Shown piece after piece: positions 26,784 through 34,540 of a stretch of 38,114 bases of DNA. Within the stretch, counting starts at the first letter, position 1; every line of letters starts with the position of its first letter. The translations under genes were made by a program, and so were the position numbers. Origin of the DNA: Candidatus Obscuribacter phosphatis (GTDB lineage Bacteria > Cyanobacteriota > Vampirovibrionia > Obscuribacterales > Obscuribacteraceae); assembly GCA_001899315.1 (NCBI GenBank), contig MOYA01000001.1, positions 2,822,195 through 2,860,308 on the forward strand, written 5' to 3'. Under the pieces are notes generated by a model. That model did not search any database and was not told the DNA's origin. It worked only from the letters and a program-made list of their open reading frames with translations.

Positions 26784-27107
26784 GCAAGTGGGGGAACAAA
26801 GCAACATTCGGTTCGAGAGCAAGCTTTAGGTAAAACCGCAGGCTCAACAAGTAGAACCGACATTGCAATCGAGGAGTTAGGAACTCTAGTCGAACTTAAA
26901 TAAGTCCACGGGCCGACCGACCAGCAGAGAACAATAGAAGAATTCGCCGAGGACGCCATGCTCTACACGGCATGTCACTGGCTAAAACACTTCATTTACG
27001 TTGTCGTCAACTCAGAAGACTTACGAGTTCCTGAGGCGCTTGAAAAACTGGCGGGAGTAAAGCGGTTCGACGATCATGAATTCATTGGGCACGTTGTACT
27101 CGTCTGA
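26784..27107 (+). pseudogene. Nuclease remnant (PD-(D/E)XK type) with internal stop
   Basis: One frame reads ALGKTAGSTSRTDIAIEELG, then VELK, an in-frame TAA at 26901, then VHGPTDQQRTIEEFAEDAML and on to FIGHVVLV and a stop. Asp (26859) and Glu-x-Lys (26892-26900) have the spacing of a PD-(D/E)XK site, and the text after the stop continues as I would expect from restriction-type nuclease domains. There is no start codon context and no upstream part in frame. It looks like the C-terminal end of a dead nuclease gene. The part from ATG 26958 (49 codons) could be read as a small ORF. Confidence 0.45.
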
Positions 27108-27134
27108 GCATCACCCAAAATCCGAGCGCCCCCC

Positions 27135-27437
27135 CGTGATTCCAGCTGAGAAAATATTATTTACGCAGCACAAAAAGCCCAAACCTTCGCACATCCCTCT
27201 TTTGAGAATGCTCGAAAGCATGCGCCTTGTATCGTCTGCTCTCTATTTAGAAATAAAAATGGTGGAGGCGGCGAGAATCGTCTGGGCAGCCGATCTCATT
27301 AAGACTCTTCAATTGATTTTGTTTAATGGTGCAGCTTTCGGGCTTTTTGTCGCTCGCGCGAAGCGGCGCTAATTGTCCCGAATGGACACAGGAGGGTCCA
27401 CAAAGTGGGTTACAGTTTTTGAAGATATTTTGGGGTA
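27135..27437. repeat. Attachment-site repeat copy B
   Basis: The 29 bases 27252-27280 are identical to 32980-33008 at the 3' end of ssrA, and 27164-27437 aligns with 21081-21352. The sequence just left (27135, GTGATTCCAG) resembles the left flanks of copies A and C. It probably marks the junction between two tandem elements. Confidence 0.8.
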
Positions 27438-27523
27438 GGACCGGGCAGCCAGTTTCACCTATTACACATATTGCATATATTTCAGTTATCCGCTAAACTT
27501 GATACAGAAACCGGAGGTGTGGC

Positions 27524-27973
27524 ATGGCAACAGTTCTCGACAGACCACTAATACCAACCGAACCAGAGGTCGCGCAGGCGAAGCATTCGTTCAAATTGCT
27601 GAGCGAGGATAACTCTAGCTCGCATTACATCATGGGCAGTGAAACAGGTGTCAAAGTGCCGATTCCGGAATCGGTATTTAACCTGTTTGTGACGGTGCTG
27701 GCAGAACTTTCAAAAGGAAACGCTTTACAGCTTGTCCCGCTCAATGCTGACATCACCACCATAGAAGCTGCTGAAATAATTGGCGTATCGCGGCCGTTCC
27801 TCGTCAAACTGCTTGAACAAGGCAAGATCCCGTATCGGATGGTTGGACGCCATCGCCGAATCTTGTTCAAAGATTTGATGGAGTATCACGAAAAGAGCAA
27901 GAAAAGCCAACTGACGGCAATAGCAGAAATGACCGCTGAAGATGATGCAGCCGGTCTGACGTTCAGGGAGTGA
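27524..27973 (+). CDS. Excisionase-type HTH protein, probable antitoxin
   Basis: The ATG follows a strong GGAGG. Residues 1-85 are acidic and partly disordered; residues 85-135 are a MerR/excisionase-like winged helix (TTIEAAEIIGVSRPFLVKLLEQGKIPYRMVGRHRRI). Such proteins directly upstream of PIN toxins are a recurring antitoxin type. The PIN gene starts five bases later. It probably represses its own promoter, which must lie in the A/T-rich region about 27460-27510. Confidence 0.75.
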   Translation: MATVLDRPLIPTEPEVAQAKHSFKLLSEDNSSSHYIMGSETGVKVPIPESVFNLFVTVLAELSKGNALQLVPLNADITTIEAAEIIGVSRPFLVKLLEQGKIPYRMVGRHRRILFKDLMEYHEKSKKSQLTAIAEMTAEDDAAGLTFRE

Positions 27974-27977
27974 TTGA

Positions 27978-28607
27978 GTGGAGCGGCCAACGAGCTACAC
28001 CGCGCTGTTGGACTCATCAGTTCTGTTTCCTGCCTTCATCAGCAGTCTGCTGCTTTGGATCGCTTCGACAAGATTGTTCCGAGTCAAATGGACTGAGCAG
28101 ATCCACACTGAATGGATCGAACGCAGACTTGCACGATATCCGGATCTAAGCCGAGCACAGCTTGAAAGGCGGCGGCAACGCATGGATGCGGAATTCCGCG
28201 ACAGCCTTGTACTCGGCTACGAAGGACTTATCGAAAGTCTCACGTTGCCAGATCCAAACGACCGCCATGTTCTTGCGGCCGCCATCACTTGCCGCGCAAA
28301 CGTCATAGTTACTGCCAATTTGCGCGACTTTCCAGAATCCTCTTTAAGCCAGTATTCAATATTTTCTCAGCATCCTGACGACTTCATTCTCGATCAAATG
28401 GATCTTCATTCCGATAGTGCCCGCCTCCTCGCAACTGCTATCGCACAGCACAAGCTCAGTTTGACTGACTCCCGGCCGACCTGGACAAAGTATCTGGAAT
28501 TCATGGCGCGAGAAACTGTCCTGCCTAAAAGCCATCAAGCGGCGACAGGCAAGGAGTTCAAAACGCTCATAAGTGCGGCGCTTCAACAACTCCAAGCAGG
28601 TAAGTGA
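27978..28607 (+). CDS. PIN-domain protein, probable RNase toxin
   Basis: A VapC-like fold is visible: Asp12 in ALLDSSVLFP, a Glu in IHTEWIERRL, the acidic cluster LPDPNDRHVLAAAI, and IVTANLRDFPE near the end of the domain. These acids bind Mg or Mn and cut RNA in PIN toxins. The C-terminal 70 residues (SARLLATAIAQHKLSL onward) are helical and match the extended PIN family with DLHSD-type tails. GTG start, GAGTG upstream. It follows its antitoxin by five bases and precedes the IF2_N-like gene by five. Confidence 0.8.
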   Translation: MERPTSYTALLDSSVLFPAFISSLLLWIASTRLFRVKWTEQIHTEWIERRLARYPDLSRAQLERRRQRMDAEFRDSLVLGYEGLIESLTLPDPNDRHVLAAAITCRANVIVTANLRDFPESSLSQYSIFSQHPDDFILDQMDLHSDSARLLATAIAQHKLSLTDSRPTWTKYLEFMARETVLPKSHQAATGKEFKTLISAALQQLQAGK

Positions 28608-28611
28608 AAGC

Positions 28612-28926
28612 ATGACGCGGAGAAAGAAAGTAAGAATCGTCAATCATCTAACAGCTAAAGAGTTAGCTGATCTCATCGGCGTGAGTGTGACAGAGGTCAT
28701 CAAGTCTCTGTTCCCAAAGAGAATAATGCGCACAGTTCACAAAATCGTTGAGCCTGAGACTGCTCGCGCACTCGCGATAGATACGGGTTGTCAACCGACT
28801 AATGATGAAGACCCTCCTGATGAACATGCAGCTGCTGTTCCCAAGAAACCAATTATTCCCCAAGATGGAGAGCAAATGGCGCTGCCAGAGCCCGAACCAG
28901 AGCCTAATTCGGAACAAGACACTTAA
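28612..28926 (+). CDS. Small protein with IF2_N-like domain
   Basis: Residues 5-60 (VRIVNHLTAKELADLIGVSV, TEVIKSLF, EPETARALAIDTG) match the small three-helix domain at the N-terminus of translation factor IF-2. Nothing else of IF-2 is present; the rest is acidic and Pro/Glu-rich (EPEPEPNSEQ). ATG 28612 lies four bases after the PIN stop, so the two are coupled. I do not know any function for such stand-alone copies. A DNA- or ribosome-binding adaptor for the neighbouring genes is speculation. Confidence 0.6.
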   Translation: MTRRKKVRIVNHLTAKELADLIGVSVTEVIKSLFPKRIMRTVHKIVEPETARALAIDTGCQPTNDEDPPDEHAAAVPKKPIIPQDGEQMALPEPEPEPNSEQDT

Positions 28927-28944
28927 ACGCGAGCAAAGTAATTT

Positions 28945-30660
28945 ATGTCTGTAGAGACAAATACATCGAATAAAAGGCTAACGAAGCAACAGCTGTTAGA
29001 CCTCGACGAACGCTTGGAGCAGGGCATTCCCAAGGACCTTCTCTCCGGAATACCAAGAAATGTCGCGGTAATGAATCTTTTGCGCTACTACGAGGATCAA
29101 TTCCGCCTATACAACCCCCAACTACTCCAGGGCGAAGTCGTTGGCCTGCGTGAACTGATAAAGCAAGGGCAAGACAGTATCCACTTTGCCATGTGGTGGA
29201 TACACCGATACTGCAAGAATGATGCTTCCCTTTCCGCGATTCGCAGGACGGACGACGCAGTCTATTTCCTAATGAAAGAAATCATGGATTTCGCCTTAGC
29301 GTATTCCGGAGCCTGGGATTACATGGGATTGTTGTGGCGCGGCAGTCACTCCGCGAGTTTCAAAGACGACAATAGCGTTGAAATTTCGTACTTCGATAAG
29401 ATCACGGAGGAGTTCGAAATAGCGGATCAGTTGTTGAATGCGCCTTATCCGCCGAATCTCTTAGACTCACCACGTCCAGACTTAGACATACGAGCATTCT
29501 TAGACGAGGCCCGTCCTCGTCGACGAGGCAAAGGACAAGTAGAGTACTCATTTCCAAATCAGCAATTTGAGAAGATTCGTGCCCATTTCGATAAGGACTC
29601 GGAGCCGCTTTGGGAAATGCCACCCGCTTGGGATATCGGAGGATACACGTTCGCCGAGTTGCGGCAATTTTGGACTGCACTAACCGCATGGTGTTCCGTC
29701 CATCAGTTAGCCTGCTACTACTCTGGAGTGGAAGGTGTAGGCGTTGACAGCCTTATTGAGAGGCGACCGGAACGGCAATGGATCGACGAACTCACAATGC
29801 GCTCCGGGCTTCCATTTGCTAAGGTCAAACAAATCGTCACAGATTTGACTTATGCTCCTGAACTCTACGACCGGCCAAAGAAACCAAACCCAAACGTGCT
29901 TCAACAACCCTTCTTTCGCGTTGCACGAGATGAACTCGCCCTTGGAAATCAACTTGTACTCGGCTCTAACGCGGACAGGAATACGTGGTCCTTGATTGGT
30001 ATCATCCGTCAGCCAATTCAGGATCGACTCAAAAACAAAAAGGAAGATTACTGGCTTGAAGAACTACGCAGAAAACTGAGCGGAAGAAACATTGACGTAT
30101 TTGGTCCTTTCGAATTCAGTGTTGATGGTGAACCAAGCGATCTAGATGCCTTAATTTATGATTCAGCCAGCAACTCCGCTATGGTTACACAGCTTAAATG
30201 GCACGTCGCTCCCGACAGAATTAACGAAATTGCTCACACTGCCGAGGAATTGAATGACGGCATCCGTCAGGCTCTACTGGCAATGAAATGGATTGCGAAG
30301 AATCCTGAAGAACTGGCAGCTAGGATTAAAATCGACGTCCAAAGACTAAAGACATGTCAGATGAGGCCCTTGGTTTTGTCGAAAAACATGATGGGCAAAG
30401 GACGAGCAACCAATGATGCAGTCCCTATCTGTAGCGAACGTCTGTTCGATTGGATAATACTCGACCCACATCAAAAGTCTCTTGAGATTCTTTGGCAGGT
30501 CTTGGTCAAGCGCCGATTCCTTCCCAAGCTAGGCAAGCATTACTCGGAAGAGGATGCAGACTTTGAATTTAATGGCGTGCAACTCATTGGTAAGAACATG
30601 GGTCTAAAGCTTATCGGCCCGTGGAATCCGAAAGATGACATTGACTTTGAGGGACTTTAA
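28945..30660 (+). CDS. 571-residue protein with predicted PD-(D/E)XK-type domain
   Basis: The N-terminal 370 residues are helical and not recognised (RYYEDQFRLYN; FAMWWIHRYC). From about residue 375 a nuclease-like core appears: the helix YWLEELRRKL, then Asp399-x-Asp401 in SDLDALIYDS and Gln416-x-Lys418 in VTQLKWHV. A Gln replacing the Glu of ExK is known in Mrr- and NERD-like members. The final part (ERLFDWIILDP) may be a substrate domain. It follows the IF2_N-like gene by 18 bases without a visible ribosome site. I infer a nucleic-acid-cutting effector, probably defensive. Confidence 0.6.
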   Translation: MSVETNTSNKRLTKQQLLDLDERLEQGIPKDLLSGIPRNVAVMNLLRYYEDQFRLYNPQLLQGEVVGLRELIKQGQDSIHFAMWWIHRYCKNDASLSAIRRTDDAVYFLMKEIMDFALAYSGAWDYMGLLWRGSHSASFKDDNSVEISYFDKITEEFEIADQLLNAPYPPNLLDSPRPDLDIRAFLDEARPRRRGKGQVEYSFPNQQFEKIRAHFDKDSEPLWEMPPAWDIGGYTFAELRQFWTALTAWCSVHQLACYYSGVEGVGVDSLIERRPERQWIDELTMRSGLPFAKVKQIVTDLTYAPELYDRPKKPNPNVLQQPFFRVARDELALGNQLVLGSNADRNTWSLIGIIRQPIQDRLKNKKEDYWLEELRRKLSGRNIDVFGPFEFSVDGEPSDLDALIYDSASNSAMVTQLKWHVAPDRINEIAHTAEELNDGIRQALLAMKWIAKNPEELAARIKIDVQRLKTCQMRPLVLSKNMMGKGRATNDAVPICSERLFDWIILDPHQKSLEILWQVLVKRRFLPKLGKHYSEEDADFEFNGVQLIGKNMGLKLIGPWNPKDDIDFEGL

Positions 30661-30685
30661 GCCAACGCGACTACCGTTTGCCGAA

Positions 30686-30720
30686 CCGATGGTGGCACAC
30701 CATACGGTAAGGCAAGATAA
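30686..30720. repeat. Hairpin repeat, copy 2
   Basis: CCGATGGTG and CACCATACGG around GCA form a bulged stem, followed by the tail TAAGGCAAGATAA, shared with copy 3 and with a variant at about 26750-26780. Confidence 0.65.
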
Positions 30721-30963
30721 AGAAAATTTCTTCTTATCCCGAAATCCGCCAGCAGGCACGGTCTTAAGAATCAACAAAGGTAGGGCATTGACTCATTCTG
30801 CTCTTTCTATTTCGGGCGACGGCGATTCGATGTACAGCAAGTCAACAAAGCCTCGTCGCCGTCGCGAGTTGAATGCTAGCAGAACGGTCAAGCCGAATTT
30901 TTTTCGATGTTCGGGCTCTGGACGAAAGTGATACCAGCAAGTGTCGCAGCGAAGCAAGCCAAG

Positions 30964-31000
30964 CTGATGGTGGCACACCACTCGGCAAGGCAAGATAAAG
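30964..31000. repeat. Hairpin repeat, copy 3
   Basis: CTGATGGTG and CACCACTCGG flank GCA; the conserved tail CAAGGCAAGATAAAG follows. Changes against copy 2 occur in both arms. Confidence 0.65.
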
Positions 31001-31251
31001 AGTAAATGTTAAAAGCGCAAATACCGTACAGGGTCAGGGCTGAGTGCCATGCACCGATGAAGTCGCGCATCTCTGCCGCCATGCACGTCCGCCGCACTAG
31101 TACATTACTTAGCTGTCATCGCGCATGGACAAGGCTGATGCACGCATTCAGTAATTTCCCTAGAGACAGAAAATCGATCAGGCGAGGACAATTGAGATAA
31201 CGACTGCGCAATGACATGCGCGAACGTTGATAAACATTTCTCTTCATTTCT

Positions 31252-31282
31252 GATCGCCGACATTCGTTCCGGCGATCTTTTT
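31252..31282 (+). terminator. Intrinsic terminator
   Basis: GATCGCCG (31252-31259) and CGGCGATC (31270-31277) form a perfect 8-bp stem with a 10-base loop, followed by TTTTT. It ends transcription from the left, 69 bases before the Xis-like gene. Confidence 0.8.
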
Positions 31283-31351
31283 GTTCAAACGGTCGCATCA
31301 GGGTGCCGCAAATTTCCCGCCTTCAAGGAATTACGCGGGAAGGAGATCACC

Positions 31352-31570
31352 ATGTCCGAATCACTTCCAAAACTTCATTCAGTAGCCGCAGCAGCAGACC
31401 CTCTCTGCGTGCCGCTGAAGACAAAGTGGCGCCTCATCAACTCCCGTCAAATATCGTTCATCAATATCAATCGTCGTGTTCTCATCTCAAAAGACACAAT
31501 GAACAAGTTCATTCAAGCAAATACAATCAACAAACCTGCTCCCGATGACATTGCTCAGAATTTCGTCTAA
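31352..31570 (+). CDS. Small Xis-like (excisionase-type) protein
   Basis: ATG 31352 has GGAG seven bases upstream. Of 72 residues, the second half (KWRLINSRQISFININRRVL followed by ISKDTMNKFI) resembles the wing and recognition part of excisionase-type winged helices. It stands 75 bases before the integrase, the usual place for a directionality factor. The frame is open further upstream to 31211, but the ribosome site supports 31352. Confidence 0.55.
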   Translation: MSESLPKLHSVAAAADPLCVPLKTKWRLINSRQISFININRRVLISKDTMNKFIQANTINKPAPDDIAQNFV

Positions 31571-31645
31571 CGCTAACGGAACTGACACACCTCGCATTAG
31601 CTAGCGTCGAGTCCTAATGCTGATTTTCTAACTAGCAAACACTCA

Positions 31646-32821
31646 TTGAATGCGCGATCATTAGAGCACCGCATACAGTGCCTCGCAAATCGCGCACCGA
31701 AGGAAGAATCCACGGCAGGCGTCAAAGATGGTATCTGGAAACGTGGTAACAATTGGTACATCTCGGTAAAGATCAATGGCCACCGCCGAGTGAAATCTTT
31801 CGGACGCGACCGCAAAGCCGCGGAGCTTGCGCTAGCCAAAATCTTGAAGCATCGTGCAGTTGCGAATGCCACAAGTGATTGGTCTGGGTTGACTGAATTC
31901 ACCAAGCCAAAGACACGCGAAATGTTTGCAGAAGTGGCAGAAGACTATCTCGCGGAAAGAGCGAGTTTGAAATACAGCAGCTTGCGCGGCTACCGCAAAG
32001 TGCTGAAGAACTATTTGCTTCCTGCGTTCGGCAAGATGGAAGTGAGCGACATCACAGAAGAAGACATCGCCCACTTTCAGGCTGAAGTATCGAAAAATGT
32101 TTCAGCAGTCAGAACTTATAACATCATGGGTCTGCTGCGGTACATCATGAAAGTCTGTTTGCGAAGAAAGTTGAAAGCCGAAAATCTCACTGCCGGAGTT
32201 CGCCAGCTCACGGAAAAGAAACCAGACATCGATGCGCTGACCAAAGAGGAACTCGAACTCGCGCTTTCAAAAATCGTTCCACACTATCGAGCTTTGTTTA
32301 CCGGCCTCGCATGGACCGGAGCCCACCCGAATGAACTATTTGCTCTCCGCTGGAAAGACATCGATTTCAAGCGAGGCGAAATCCGCATCAACAAAAGTAG
32401 AGTACGCGGATCGGAAGACCTGCCGAAAACAGCATCGAGTTCGAGAATTGTTCCGATGCTAACCGTCGTGCGCGTTGCACTAGAGCAGGAAAAATAGAAG
32501 GGCGCTACCAATCTAGACGGACATGTATTCACGACCAAGAGCGGCCAGCCCATAGACAAAAATCTTGATCATGTATGGCGTACAGCATTACGGAAAGCCG
32601 GTCTTCGACATCGGCCCTCATATCAGCTCCGGCACAAGTTCGCTTCGCTTTGCTTGGAGAATGGAGTCACGCCAGGATGGCTAGCCAATGTGCGCGGCCA
32701 CTCGACTCTGCAAACGACATTTAAACACTACGCACGATTCATCAAAGACACGTCGCGCGAGAATGAGGCTCGTTTGGAACATCTACTTACTCCTGGCTCT
32801 CACCGCGAAAGGAAGGTATGA
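31646..32821 (+). pseudogene. Tyrosine integrase, interrupted by in-frame TAG
   Basis: The N-terminal part has an AP2-like arm (GIWKRGNNWYISVKINGHRR) and a SAM-like core-binding domain (FAEVAEDYLAERASL). The catalytic domain starts TGLAWTGAHPNELFALRWKD, where the first catalytic Arg is His227 (CAC; one transition from CGC). At 32495-32497 a TAG ends the frame; reading on gives the rest of the enzyme, QLRHKFASL, GHSTLQTTFKHYARF with the nucleophilic Tyr, to TGA at 32819. Two lesions indicate decay. Start: TTG 31646, uncertain. It lies next to the ssrA attachment copy C. Confidence 0.85.
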
Positions 32822-32987
32822 ACCAAGCTGAAGATTACCCAAAAAATCCTTACCAAAACCAGGTGATTTCAGTTCCCAAAAATAAATTGACGGGCCACAA
32901 AAGGGGCCACACTTGCATGCAAACGCAAAAACGCGAATACTCAAAAGTGTGAACCAGTGACGCTTTGAAGCCTGTTCTTAATAAAAA

Positions 32988-33381
32988 TGGTGGAGGCGGC
33001 GAGAATCGCACTCGCGTCCAAAGTCGCCGAGAAGCAAGTTACTACAAGCTTAGTCTGATATTTCCTCAGTCACCTTGTGGGTCCGCTGAAGGCGGCTCAG
33101 ACCGCCGACCGGGTTCGCGATTATGGCTTAACAGGTGCTAGCACTCGCTAACTTTGCACCCGGGCAACTACCATGGTTTACCCTTGCGCTTCGGGTAGTC
33201 AGGAAGCGGTCGAGTACCGCGCCTAAGTTAAATTAGGCAGCAAGCGCAAGCTTAGCTTGACGCTTGGCGGTGAAATCGATGACGTTATTGGCATCTTTGT
33301 TTTTGCTTATTTATTAACGAGGCACAAGCTCCCCGGCTTGCAACTTACGACCCAACAGCCCTGTCGAATCTAAACGCCCCC
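32988..33381 (-). ncRNA. ssrA: tmRNA (transfer-messenger RNA)
   Basis: The 5' end GGGGGCG (33381-33375) pairs with the acceptor 3' strand CGCCTCC before ACCA (ending at 32988); the invariant GATTCGACAGGG follows the 5' end, and the T-loop GCGATTCTCGC precedes the 3' end. The tag frame starts at GCC and reads ANNVIDFTAKRQAKLALAA, then TAA (about 33235-33295). tmRNA with SmpB rescues stalled ribosomes and marks peptides for proteolysis. CCA is encoded and a T-run follows. It is one-piece. The 3' 21 bases are the attachment site of the island. Confidence 0.95.
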
Positions 33382-33406
33382 ATATAAAAATGGAGTCAGT
33401 TGCTTA

Positions 33407-33435
33407 CTTATCTCTTCAGTTTTCAGGTTGCACAA
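33407..33435 (-). promoter_or_regulatory. Possible ssrA promoter
   Basis: On the minus strand TTGTGC and GATAAG are 17 bases apart, placing a start about 20 bases before the mature tmRNA 5' end, which RNase P would remove. The boxes are imperfect. Confidence 0.3.
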
Positions 33436-33600
33436 AGTCGCCGACTGACGACCTATGTCTAGTTTATACCAGAGCTTGTCCCTCGACAAACCCCCAACCT
33501 AAAGTCTTTATTGTTGCGCCACAAATAGGCGAAATGGCTTAGATTTCATTGCGTCCAGACAAAGCGATAACAGCTCAGCCCCTTGTGTTGCCGCCCACAA

Positions 33601-33617
33601 AAGCCGAAACGGCTTAG
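33601..33617 (-). terminator. Weak terminator of prmA
   Basis: On the minus strand AAGCCG-TTT-CGGCTT forms a 6-bp stem that overlaps the prmA stop, followed by TTGT. A similar degenerate copy lies at about 33523. Confidence 0.4.
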
Positions 33618-34540
33618 CCTTTCTGCAAAACAATCCCGACCCAATGCCCGATTGTCTCAGACTGCACAATCCTGAAGCCCTTCTCGCCAGCAGCCTTTTC
33701 CAGCAGGGGCAGTTTCTCGGCGAGAATGCCGGCACAGAGAACAACACCGCCATTAGAAAGCATTTTGTAATAATCAGGCAAGAGTGCCACGATGTCTTCG
33801 CAGGTCAAATTAGAGAGCAGCATGTCAAAAACGCGATCTTTGACCACATCGGTGCTGCCGGTGAGCAGTTCAATGCGACCGTCCACTTCATTCAGCTCAA
33901 AGTCTTTAGCGGCGAAATCAACCGCCACCTGGTCAATATCGACCGCGCAAATACGGCTGTCTTTATTCATTAACGCCGCAGCTATAGCCAAAATACCGCT
34001 GCCGGTGCCGACATCCAAAATGCGTTCACGGGGCGGAAAAGATTCAAGGGCGCGAAGGCAAAACTGCGTGGTTGCATGCAGCCCGGTGCCAAAAGCCATA
34101 CCCGGCTCAATATAGATAACGTGTCGATTACTCTTAAGTTCTTCATCAAGCTTACCAGCGCAGTCTCCGTCAGCCTGCGGGTGGTACCAGGACGGTGCCA
34201 CAACAAACCGGGTACCGACACGGAAAGGCTCAAACCCCTCTTTCCACCGGGCTAGCCAGTCTTCCTCGGGCACATCCTTGCGCCTTAGTGACTTCAAGGT
34301 CTCGGCTAATCCATACTCTTCAAAGGCAGCAGAGATCTGAGCGAACTGCTCTTCGCTCAGGACCGGCACGTCGTAGGTGGCGCGCACCCGCACCTTCCCG
34401 CCGGCCTCTGGCTGGCCTGGCAGACCTTCCACCTCACAGCCGGCGGCACCCGACTGCATGAGCACCCAGCAAGCCAGGTCTTCGTCCACCTGCTTGACTT
34501 CAATCTCAAGCGCAGCCCAGCTCTTGGTAGTTTCGGTCAT
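33614..34540 (-). CDS. prmA: Ribosomal protein L11 methyltransferase
   Basis: PrmA adds methyl groups to ribosomal protein L11 using S-adenosylmethionine. The N-terminal substrate-recognition domain (about residues 1-105) ends in EDWLARWKEGFEPFRVG; then come WYHPQ and EPGMAFGTGLHATT, the family hallmark, motif I ILDVGTGSGILAIAA, AVDIDQVAV, and the SNLTCEDI segment in place of NIL. At 308 residues it is of normal length. The ATG has GGAGG seven to eight bases upstream. It is transcribed away from the hydroxylase gene and toward ssrA. Confidence 0.93.
   Translation of the reverse strand: MTETTKSWAALEIEVKQVDEDLACWVLMQSGAAGCEVEGLPGQPEAGGKVRVRATYDVPVLSEEQFAQISAAFEEYGLAETLKSLRRKDVPEEDWLARWKEGFEPFRVGTRFVVAPSWYHPQADGDCAGKLDEELKSNRHVIYIEPGMAFGTGLHATTQFCLRALESFPPRERILDVGTGSGILAIAAALMNKDSRICAVDIDQVAVDFAAKDFELNEVDGRIELLTGSTDVVKDRVFDMLLSNLTCEDIVALLPDYYKMLSNGGVVLCAGILAEKLPLLEKAAGEKGFRIVQSETIGHWVGIVLQKG

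Larger units (their letters stand above)
21178..27280. mobile_element. Probable integrated element II (between copies A and B)
   Basis: Copies A and B share about 270 bases around an ssrA-like core, so the 6.1 kb between them probably entered as a related element at the same site. It keeps cargo genes but no integrase; its right part holds only an IS110 remnant and a nuclease fossil. The mismatch in copy A suggests it is the older insertion. Confidence 0.6.
30661..31251. other. Non-coding stretch with two hairpin repeats
   Basis: About 590 bases lack a convincing gene. Hairpin repeats lie at 30686-30720 and 30964-31000. A minus-strand 66-codon frame (30993-30793) with CDTCWYHF is the best coding candidate but has no support. 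The stretch ends in a good intrinsic terminator, so it could be a long 3' untranslated region or contain a small RNA. Confidence 0.4.
27252..33008. mobile_element. Integrated element III at ssrA (between copies B and C)
   Basis: Direct repeats of 29 bases bound a 5.7-kb segment whose right end carries a Xis-like gene and a tyrosine integrase pseudogene next to the tRNA-like end of ssrA, the standard layout of an integrative island. Cargo: HTH, PIN, IF2_N-like and predicted nuclease genes, all on the plus strand. With the integrase broken, movement would need help in trans. Confidence 0.8.

Noticed and set aside
26591-26959. 122-codon minus-strand ORF
   Set aside because: No ribosome site or recognisable pattern, and it overlaps the plus-strand nuclease fossil, which reads better.
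27076-27372. 98-codon plus-strand ORF
   Set aside because: It runs through attachment repeat B; the corresponding frame in repeat A is not conserved as a protein.
30793-30993. 66-codon minus-strand ORF with a C-x-x-C
   Set aside because: Starts inside a hairpin repeat and has no second zinc pair or ribosome site; kept only as a weak candidate.
33508-33630. Two similar AAATGGCTTAG / AAACGGCTTAG stretches after prmA
   Set aside because: A short duplicated terminator-like stem explains them; no larger repeat is present.
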